Under the pieces are notes generated by a model. It was not told where the DNA came from. It saw nothing but the letters and a program-made list of their open reading frames with translations, and did not search any database. This document shows, piece after piece, positions 57,001 to 64,000 of a stretch of DNA of 64,000 bases. The position numbers were made by a program, and so were the translations under genes. Numbering within the stretch: the stretch's first letter is position 1; the number at the start of each line of letters is the position of its first letter. This DNA is from Xanthobacteraceae bacterium 501b (GTDB taxonomy: Bacteria; Pseudomonadota; Alphaproteobacteria; Rhizobiales; Xanthobacteraceae), in contig KB899087.1 of the NCBI GenBank assembly GCA_000378025.1, positions 434,001 to 498,000 of the forward strand. The letters run 5' to 3'.

Positions 57001-59186
57001 CCCTGCACGCCAGCAGCGCCAGCGGCATCGACTACAACCAGAACCCGGATCTGAAGGGGCTGACGCCGCTGGAGATCATGGACAAGATCGTCGCCTATGC
57101 CGAGGAGATCGGGCTCAAGATCATTCTCGACCATCACCGCTCCTCCTTCGGCGCCGGCACCTCCGAGAACGGGCTCTGGTACGACGGCACGTTTACCGAG
57201 GCGGCGTGGATCGACGACTGGCAGATGCTGGCGGAACGCTATGCCGACAGCACCGCCGTCATCGGCGCCGACCTGCACAATGAGCCGCATGCCGGCAGCT
57301 GGGGCGGCGGCGGGGCGAACGACTGGGCGGCGGCGGCCGAACGGGCCGGCAACGCCATTGGCGAGGTCAACCCGAACTGGCTGATCTTCGTCGAGGGCGT
57401 CGCCGCCTATGAGGGCGACAATTACTGGTGGGGCGGCAATCTCCAGGGCGTGCGCGACCGGCCGATCGAGCTCGATGTACCCAACAAGCTGGTCTATTCG
57501 GCGCATGACTACGGCAATTCGGTCTATGAGCAGCCCTGGTTCAGCGATCCGGACTTCGCCGCGCAGCTGCCGGAAAAATTCGACGAGATGTGGGGCTATA
57601 TCTACCGCGAGAACATCGCCCCCGTGCTGATCGGCGAGTTCGGCACCAAGCTGCAGGACCCGAAGGACGCGCCCTGGCTGGAGGCGCTGACCTCCTACAT
57701 GGCCGGCGATTTCGACAATGACGGCACGCTCGACATCCCCGCCGGGCAGGAAGGCATCAGCTGGACCTATTGGTCGTGGAACCCCAATTCCACCGATACC
57801 GGCGGCATTCTCGCCGATGACTGGCGCACGGTGAACACCGCCAAGCTCGCCTATCTCGAACCCATCCAGTTCGATCTTGAGGATGATGGCGGCAGCGGCG
57901 CGGGCACCACTGCCGTGTTCACCATCACCCTCTCGGCGGCGGCGACGCAGGCGGTGACAGTCAGCTACCAGACGCTGGCCGGCAGCGCCGGTGCCGACGA
58001 CTTCACGGCCGCCAGCGGCACGCTGAGCTTCGCGCCGGGCGAGACCAGCAAGACGGTGCGGATCGCCATAACCGGCGACAGCCTCACTGAGGCCAATGAG
58101 AGCTTCACGCTCCTGCTGCGCGACGCGCAGGGGGCGGTGATCGGCATCGGCCAGGCGAGCGCTGTCATCGAGGACGACGACGTGGCGGCGCCCGCTCTGC
58201 CGTCCTTCAGCATCAGCGATGCGACGGCGGCGGAGGGCAGCGCCGGCGCGCCCGGCATGCTCACCTTCACCATCAGCCTGTCGCAGGCGGCCGAGGGGCC
58301 GGTGAGCGTGCGCTACGCCACGGCCAATGGCGCGGCAGTGGCGGGGCAGGACTATCAGGCGGTGTCCGGCACGCTTACCTTCGCGGCGGGCGAGACCAGC
58401 AAGACGGTCACGGTCGCCGTCCTCGGCGATGGCGTGCTGGAGGGCAACGAGACGTTCAACCTCGTGCTCTCCAGCCCCATCGGCGCCACGCTGGCCGATG
58501 GCACGGGACGCGGCACGATCGAGAATGACGATGCCGCCCCGCCGGCCGGGGGCGACATGGTCGCCTTCTCCGTCGCCAGCAACTGGGGCAGCGGCTTCAC
58601 CGGCGCGATGACGCTGAAGCCCGAGGCGGCGGTGAACGGCTGGACGGTCGAATTCGATGCGCCGTTCGACATCAGCAACATCTGGAACGCCCAGATCGTC
58701 AGCCATGTCGGCGACCATTATGTGGTGCGCAACGCCTCCTGGAACGGCAAGGTGGCGGCGGGGGGCGAGGTGAGCTTCGGCTTCCAGGCCTCACCGGGCG
58801 GCGCCAGCGTGGCGGTGGAGGATTTCATCGTCAACGGAAAGGCGGTGGGCGAGGCCGAGGCCCAGGCGCTGCGCCTTGCCGCCGCGTCGCTCAGCGACGA
58901 CGTGATCGACGCCTCGATCGCGCTGGTGGAGGCGCGCGCCTTCGACTTCACCGCCGAGGTGACGCTGCACACTGACAGCGCCGCGCTGGAGGGCTGGACG
59001 CTGGAAATCGCCACGCCCTACGAGATCGCCGCCATCGAGGGCGCGGAGATCGTCGCGCGGGATGAGGACGGCTATGTCGTGCACGGCCTTGCCGCCACCG
59101 GGGCGGTGGATGCGGGCGCCGATATCCGCTTCCAGCTCGTCGGCCAGGGCACGTTCGACAGCGCGCAGTTCGATTTCCTGATCTGA
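54069..59186 (+). CDS. Secreted multidomain endoglucanase: threefold N-module, Calx-beta, CBM2, nested GH5
   Basis: 1705 residues, no Sec signal, placed after a type I exporter. Order: threefold repeat (about 17-93, 111-186, 233-306); Calx-beta 1 and 2 (318-431, 435-548); CBM2 (554-648); Calx-beta 3 and 4 (661-776, 777-890); start of Calx-beta 5 (891-906); GH5 endoglucanase (914-1270); rest of Calx-beta 5 (1280-1376); Calx-beta 6 (1378-1492); CBM2 (1496-1590); degenerate CBM2-like C-terminus ending QFDFLI. GH5 resembles Acidothermus E1: acid/base Glu1072 in DLHNEPH, nucleophile Glu1190 in LIGEFG, plus LDHHRSS and WSWNPNSTDTGGIL. No GGxGxDxxx repeats were seen. It likely hydrolyses cellulose outside the cell. 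GAGGAGA precedes the ATG. Confidence 0.93.
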   Translation: MAGTLTSAELPESGQRRIEGFDPATDKLDLGGNSVHAYIVVDTPEGVAFMDPWSGKQTLIVGVSLGQLTVDSFVPVENDHLRQDLSGALAWEHGIARAPHTVYARSHEVGQIDRVAFDADTDVVDFRYYGTREQIYMVDGAEGVIIGNYTTGQTLILLDTTVAELSVENFLFHSAQVREDRLFLQLGFDSVPDSQVIGRADIPTVGSDVWPTAAGPGTPPSGVTGTTYLIDWDYGTKAVLDFDPAVDRLDFKYFRPAEFTVAEVNGSTVITIVGQNQTYTLAGVTLAELDYNNIVAVEDATYQKWRGLIEAADAGDDTPTLRVADAQITEGQSGTSVMSFTVTLSKAAAGVVSVDYSTLNGTALAGSDYQAALGRLTFQPGETSKTVQVNVIGDATFELNEAFDLVLSSPSGATLADERATGTLVNDDVEAPNVPPALSIADLSVAEGDGAHVHFMFMVTLDKASTSPVSVQYRTGNGTALAGTDYEATTGTLTFAPGETAKQIHVDVIGDTVAEADERFTVTLLTPTGATIADGEATGTLLNDDAAAPAPSGDSLAFAVSSNWGAGFTGAMTLKPVATLNGWTVEFDASFDISNIWNAEIVSHVGDHYVVRNASWNGKVAAGGTVSFGFQASPGGAAIVAEDFVVNGSPAGGGTNPVPVLPTLAVADASVAEGNDGTAYLSFTVTLSKAATSAVSVAYASANGTAVAGQDYQAVSGTLTFAAGETSKVIRVPVTGDTAVEANEALSLTLSSPSGATLADGTATGTILNDDIAPVMPTLAIADASVSEGNDGTAYLSFTVTLSKAATSAVSVAYASASGTAVAGQDYQAVSGTLTFAAGETSKVIRVPVTGDTVVEGNEALSLTLSNPSGATLADGSATGTILNDDVAPPPTLSVSGTTVAEGDAGGGGVAEGWFSTSGNQIVDSAGNAVKIAGVNWFGFESTNASPHGVWTRPYTDMMDQMKELGFNTIRLPFASATLHASSASGIDYNQNPDLKGLTPLEIMDKIVAYAEEIGLKIILDHHRSSFGAGTSENGLWYDGTFTEAAWIDDWQMLAERYADSTAVIGADLHNEPHAGSWGGGGANDWAAAAERAGNAIGEVNPNWLIFVEGVAAYEGDNYWWGGNLQGVRDRPIELDVPNKLVYSAHDYGNSVYEQPWFSDPDFAAQLPEKFDEMWGYIYRENIAPVLIGEFGTKLQDPKDAPWLEALTSYMAGDFDNDGTLDIPAGQEGISWTYWSWNPNSTDTGGILADDWRTVNTAKLAYLEPIQFDLEDDGGSGAGTTAVFTITLSAAATQAVTVSYQTLAGSAGADDFTAASGTLSFAPGETSKTVRIAITGDSLTEANESFTLLLRDAQGAVIGIGQASAVIEDDDVAAPALPSFSISDATAAEGSAGAPGMLTFTISLSQAAEGPVSVRYATANGAAVAGQDYQAVSGTLTFAAGETSKTVTVAVLGDGVLEGNETFNLVLSSPIGATLADGTGRGTIENDDAAPPAGGDMVAFSVASNWGSGFTGAMTLKPEAAVNGWTVEFDAPFDISNIWNAQIVSHVGDHYVVRNASWNGKVAAGGEVSFGFQASPGGASVAVEDFIVNGKAVGEAEAQALRLAAASLSDDVIDASIALVEARAFDFTAEVTLHTDSAALEGWTLEIATPYEIAAIEGAEIVARDEDGYVVHGLAATGAVDAGADIRFQLVGQGTFDSAQFDFLI
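56052..56737 (+). repeat. Two near-identical 345-bp Calx-beta coding units
   Basis: Calx-beta 3 and 4 are coded by adjacent copies with a 345-bp (115-codon) period that differ at only a few positions over the stretch I compared. Part of the unit (around CAGGACTATCAGGCGGTGTC) recurs at about 58,348 in Calx-beta 6. Confidence 0.9.
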
Positions 59187-59187
59187 A

Positions 59188-59287
59188 GCATTTTCGAGCG
59201 AAGTGGTTCCGGTTCGCGTGAAGAAAATGCGTAGAAACAACAACCTAGAGCACATCCGGTGAACTCGCTTTCACCGGATGTGCTCTA
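59188..59287. repeat. Dispersed extragenic palindrome pair after the cellulase gene
   Basis: Outer stem GCATTTTC / GAAAATGC (59188-59195, 59223-59230) with inner GCGAA/TTCGC, a common Hyphomicrobiales repeat. Then a perfect 18-bp stem, TAGAGCACATCCGGTGAA and its complement (59246-59263 / 59270-59287), with a 6-nt loop. It lies between converging genes and could end transcription from both sides. Confidence 0.85.
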
Positions 59288-59299
59288 AATCAGGGGGCG

Positions 59300-60193
59300 T
59301 CACGGCCACTTCACCACCGGCGGCATGGAGGAGAGGATCGAATCCACATTGCCGCCGGTCTTCAGGCCGAACAGCGTGCCGCGGTCATAAAGCAGGTTGA
59401 ACTCGACATAGCGGCCGCGGCGGATCAGCTGTTCCTCGCGCGCCGCCTCGTCCCACGGCGTTGCCATGTTGGCGCGCACGAGGCGGGGGTAGACGTCGAG
59501 AAAGGCGAGGCCGACCGCCTTGGTGAAGTGGAAATCGGCGTTCCAGTCGCCCGACTCCAGCCAGTCGTAGAAAATGCCGCCGATCCCCCGCATTTCCTTG
59601 CGGTGCGGGAGGTAGAAATATTCGTCGCACCACTCTTTGTAGCGGGGATAGTCGATATGCGGGCGGCCCTCGCAGGCGCCGCGCATCGCGGCGTGGAAGG
59701 CGAGCGAATCCGGGTCGTCCTGGGTGCGGCGGGCGTCCAGCACCGGGGTCAGGTCCGCCCCGCCGCCGAACCACGCCTTGGTGGTGACGACGAAGCGGGT
59801 GTTCATGTGCACCGCCGGCACATGCGGGTTCGCCATATGGGCGATGAGCGAGATGCCGGTGGCGTGGAAGCGCGGGTCTTCCTCGGCGCCGGGAATCTGC
59901 TTGCGGAATTCCGGCGCGAACTCGCCATGCACGGTGGAGCAGTGCACGCCCACCTTCTCGAACAGCCGCCCGCGCATCAGCGACATCACGCCGCCGCCGC
60001 CCGGCGCGCCGGAATGGTCGGTGCGCACCCACGGCGTACGCTCGAACCGGCCGGGCGCGCCGGGATAGAGCGAATCGGGCGCCTCGTCCTCCAGCCGCTC
60101 GAAGGCGGCGCAGATGCGGTCGCGCAGCTCCTCGAACCAGGCGCGGGCGGCGGCCTGGCGGCTCAGCGTGTCGGCGGCGATGTCGATGGCCAT
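59300..60193 (-). CDS. hemF: Oxygen-dependent coproporphyrinogen III oxidase
   Basis: 297-residue cytosolic enzyme that decarboxylates coproporphyrinogen III to protoporphyrinogen IX using O2. The strongly conserved core is present: [70 protein letters not shown], and [39 protein letters not shown] is the N-terminus. Single gene; the neighbour on the other side is the VIT transporter. Confidence 0.97.
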   Translation of the reverse strand: MAIDIAADTLSRQAAARAWFEELRDRICAAFERLEDEAPDSLYPGAPGRFERTPWVRTDHSGAPGGGGVMSLMRGRLFEKVGVHCSTVHGEFAPEFRKQIPGAEEDPRFHATGISLIAHMANPHVPAVHMNTRFVVTTKAWFGGGADLTPVLDARRTQDDPDSLAFHAAMRGACEGRPHIDYPRYKEWCDEYFYLPHRKEMRGIGGIFYDWLESGDWNADFHFTKAVGLAFLDVYPRLVRANMATPWDEAAREEQLIRRGRYVEFNLLYDRGTLFGLKTGGNVDSILSSMPPVVKWP

Positions 60194-60260
60194 GGCGGCT
60201 TCTCCTGCACGGGGCGCAGGGCGCTTCTAGCCGCTTGCGGACCGGCCCGGAAGGGCGGGG

Positions 60261-60956
60261 CTACAGCATCGTGCCCGACACGGAGCCGATGGCGGCGGTG
60301 GCGGCCATGGCCAGCGCGCCCCAGAAGGTGACGCGCAGCGCCGCCTTGACCGGGTCCGCCCCGCCCGCCTTCGCCCCGGCCACGCCGAGAAGTGCGAGGA
60401 AGGCCAGCGCGGCGGCGGAAACCGTCAGCGGCAGCCCGGAAAGCGGCATAAGCAGCGCGGTGGCGAGCGGCAGTGCCGCGCCGGCGGCGAAGCTGGCGGC
60501 GGAGGCGAGCGCCGCCTGCACCGGCCGGGCGGCGGTGATCTCGTTCATGCCGAGTTCGTCGCGGGCATGGGCGCCGAGCGCGTCCTTCGCCATCAGCTGG
60601 CGGGCGACCTCGCCGGCCAGAACGGGGTCGAGGCCGCGCCCGACATAGATCTGCCGCAGCTCCTCCTGCTCGCCGGCGGGGTCGGTGGCGAGCTCGGCGG
60701 TCTCGCGGGCGAGGTCGGCGCGCTCGGTGTCGGCTTGCGAGGAGACCGAAACATATTCGCCCGCCGCCATCGACATGGCGCCCGCCACCAGCCCGGCAAT
60801 GCCGGCGAGCAGCACGGCGTCGCGCTCGGCATTGGCGGCGGCGACGCCGACGATGAGGCTGGCGGTGGACAGGATGCCGTCATTGGCGCCGAGCACGGCG
60901 GCGCGCAGCCAGCCGGCGCGGTCTACATAGTGGTTTTCGTCATGGCGCGAGCGCAT
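60261..60956 (-). CDS. VIT/CCC1-family transporter
   Basis: 231-residue membrane protein of the VIT1/CCC1 family (Fe2+/Mn2+ transport into vacuoles in plants and yeast; role in bacteria less clear). Seen: HYVDRAGWLRAAVLGANDGI, STASLIVGVAAANAE, AGAMSMAAGEYVSVSSQADT and ERADLARETAEL, the MxxGEYxS motif that marks the family, and three C-terminal helices ending LGVAGAKAGG/ALRVTFWGALAMAATAAIG. ATG 60956 (MRSRHDENHY) has GGGGAGA upstream. Location next to hemF is compatible with iron metabolism but is not proof. Confidence 0.92.
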   Translation of the reverse strand: MRSRHDENHYVDRAGWLRAAVLGANDGILSTASLIVGVAAANAERDAVLLAGIAGLVAGAMSMAAGEYVSVSSQADTERADLARETAELATDPAGEQEELRQIYVGRGLDPVLAGEVARQLMAKDALGAHARDELGMNEITAARPVQAALASAASFAAGAALPLATALLMPLSGLPLTVSAAALAFLALLGVAGAKAGGADPVKAALRVTFWGALAMAATAAIGSVSGTML

Positions 60957-61099
60957 CGTGTTCTCCCCGGTCAAGGCGCGGGACACTGCGCTGGAACCGT
61001 TACAATCTCATGATACCGCCGCGCGGCGTGCGGGCGAGAGCGTAGTTCCACACAGCAAGCGACACAAAGGTGCCGCATCGGCGGCGCAAAAGGCGGGCC

Positions 61100-62962
<1,863 letters not shown>

Positions 62963-62983
62963 GGGGTGGGCCGTGCCTATGGC

Positions 62984-63098
62984 CCCCTCATCCCCGGGCC
63001 GGACCCGGGGACCCAGACTTTTCCGCCTTCGCGCCCGCTGATTGTGAAGCGCCCGAGCCCGGCCACGGGGTGCCTGGGTCAAGCCCGGGCATGAGGGA
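62984..63098. repeat. Inverted pair of CCCGGG hairpins
   Basis: CCTCATCCCCGGG-N-CCCGGGGACCCAGACTT (62985-63018) and the opposite TGCCTGGGTCAA-GCCCGGGCATGAGGG (63068-63096). Same family and flanks as the pair at 48199-48318. It fills the convergent gap between the ABC exporter and the Gre-like gene. Confidence 0.8.
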
Positions 63099-63133
63099 AG
63101 AAAGGCGAGCGTGCCAAGCGAAGCCCGCGTGAG

Positions 63134-63646
63134 TCACGCGCTCTCGCCGCCGGCCTCGTCGGACGAGGAGATGGACAGGATTTCGAGACTGCGGCCGCCG
63201 AACTCGACCACGTCGCCGACGACCTTGCCCATCAGCGCGATGGCGACGGGAGAGCCATGCGAAACGGTCGCCTGAGAGGGGTCGGCCTCGTCCTCGCCGA
63301 CAATGCGGTAGGTCTGCACGCGGCCATCCTCGCGCTCGAAGCGGACGGTGTGGCCGAACGCGACCACGTCGTCCGACGGTGGCGGCAGCGACACCCGCGC
63401 CGTCTCGACGCGCTGGGAAAAATAACGGATGTCGCGCAGGGGAATCGCCGACTGCCGCCGCCTCTCATTGACATCTTCCAGAGCATTCGCGACCGCCAGC
63501 GCCTGCTGGGCGCGTGCCAATTCCTCCTGCAGCCTCTGCAGGCCGACCGTGGTGACGAAATTGGTTCGACCGGAGATCGGACGCGGCGGCAGAATCGTTT
63601 CCGACGCCGCCTCGGCACTTTCTTCCTTCGCAAACGCCACGCTCAC
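63134..63646 (-). CDS. GreA/GreB-family transcription elongation factor
   Basis: 170-residue Gre-type factor. N-terminal coiled coil about residues 35-80 (LQRLQEELARAQQALAVANA, EDVNERRRQSAIPLRDIRYF) and a C-terminal FKBP-like domain about 95-160 with FGHTVRFEREDGRVQTYRIV, GEDEADPSQATVSHGSPVAI, ALMGKVVGDVVEF. Such proteins enter the RNA polymerase secondary channel to rescue backtracked complexes. The N-terminal extension of about 30 residues is longer than in E. coli GreA, so it may be a paralogue rather than the main GreA. The coiled-coil tip acidic pair is not unambiguous. Confidence 0.87.
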   Translation of the reverse strand: MSVAFAKEESAEAASETILPPRPISGRTNFVTTVGLQRLQEELARAQQALAVANALEDVNERRRQSAIPLRDIRYFSQRVETARVSLPPPSDDVVAFGHTVRFEREDGRVQTYRIVGEDEADPSQATVSHGSPVAIALMGKVVGDVVEFGGRSLEILSISSSDEAGGESA

Positions 63647-63774
63647 TTTTCCGGGCTCCTGTCAGGTCTCTTCAGATGTCGAAGCCACAGCTAGCACTGC
63701 GCGGGGCTGGCGGGCCATGGCCCGCGCAGGCTGTGGATGTTCCCCGAGCGGCAAGCCCCGGGGGTGAGGGCGAT

Positions 63775-64000
63775 TTAATGTGAAATCCCCACAAATCCCA
63801 CGGTCTGCCGCAGCGCCTCGCCGAGAATCATCGCCCCCGCCAGCGCCACGTTGAGCGAGCGGGCGCCTGGCACGAGCGGGATGACGATTCGCGCATCGGC
63901 GGCGGTGTGCACCGCCTCCGGCACCCCCGCGCTCTCGCGGCCGAGCAGCAGCACATCGTCGGGCAAATAGGCGAGGGCGGTATAGGCCACCGCGCCGCGA
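63775..64000 (-). CDS. trmL: tRNA (cytidine/uridine-34-2'-O)-methyltransferase, C-terminal part
   Basis: SPOUT-fold enzyme that 2'-O-methylates the wobble base of certain tRNA-Leu species. Only the last 74 codons are in the window; the gene continues past 64000. Seen: AVAYTALAYLPDDVLLLGRE, SAGVPEAVHTAADARIVIPL, GARSLNVALAGAMILGEALR, the three SPOUT motifs that form the knotted SAM site (GRESAGVP, IPL..G..SLNV). The terminal QTVGFVGISH follows. Confidence 0.93.
   Translation of the reverse strand, partial: RGAVAYTALAYLPDDVLLLGRESAGVPEAVHTAADARIVIPLVPGARSLNVALAGAMILGEALRQTVGFVGISH

Noticed and set aside
55299..58718. Very long open frame on the minus strand inside the cellulase gene (about 1140 codons)
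   Set aside because: It mirrors the repeated Calx-beta sequence in GC-rich DNA, has no recognisable domain and is fully antisense to a strongly supported gene.
54069..59186. RTX nonapeptides expected for a type I substrate
   Set aside because: I searched the translated product by eye for GGxGxDxxx and found none; the type I assignment rests on gene context and C-terminal tail instead.

Overview
The window is about 64 kb of GC-rich chromosome with tightly packed genes. It most likely comes from an alphaproteobacterium of the order Hyphomicrobiales (Rhizobiales), perhaps Xanthobacteraceae (Ancylobacter/Starkeya/Xanthobacter type). The signs are a SciP/DUF1153 gene, a BA14K protein, a PmtA-type methyltransferase, DUF6111, DUF1285 and the dispersed palindromes typical of this order. 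Genus placement is inference. I see no prophage, insertion sequence or CRISPR array.

Layout. 1-2.9 kb: end of xylA, an L,D-transpeptidase and an orphan amino-acid-binding protein. 3.0-8.1 kb: a CoA-transferase/crotonase pair, two FCD-type GntR regulators and a divergent HxlR/azoreductase pair. 8.2-16.3 kb: a glyoxylate-type unit (class V aminotransferase, FAD/Fe-S 2-hydroxyacid dehydrogenase, DctPQM TRAP transporter, GlcG-like protein). The same 19-bp sequence lies in both of its divergent promoter regions. 16.5-21.3 kb: BA14K protein, tRNA-Met, Nudix, metallophosphatase, FMN enzymes. 21.3-29.1 kb: complete C-P lyase cluster phnF / phnGHIJKLMN with a clear PhnF palindrome. Two repeat-filled linkers split phnJ-phnK-phnL yet remain open reading frames that overlap the genes at both ends. 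29.3-37.7 kb: acyltransferase with a low-GC front half, sciP, mnmA, pmtA, hydrolases, GST, acetyltransferases. 37.9-45.1 kb: MoxR/DUF58/DUF4159 membrane system. 45.4-48.6 kb: DUF1285, CoA pyrophosphatase, DUF6111, CCA-adding enzyme, GIY-YIG protein.

The most interesting region is 48.8-59.3 kb. A LytTR response regulator and LytS-like kinase lie divergent from a type I secretion ABC transporter and HlyD adaptor, followed by a 1705-residue secreted cellulase. Paired 9-bp direct repeats with 12-bp spacers, the layout of a LytTR target, occur upstream of the secretion operon and again upstream of the cellulase gene. The cellulase carries a novel-looking threefold N-terminal module, Calx-beta domains, two good and one degenerate CBM2 modules, and an Acidothermus-E1-like GH5 catalytic domain. 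That GH5 domain appears to be inserted inside a Calx-beta domain. Together these look like a regulated, dedicated export system for one cellulose-degrading enzyme.

The window ends with hemF, a VIT-family transporter, an ABC exporter, a Gre-type factor and the end of trmL. All assignments come from reading motifs by eye; no database search was run.
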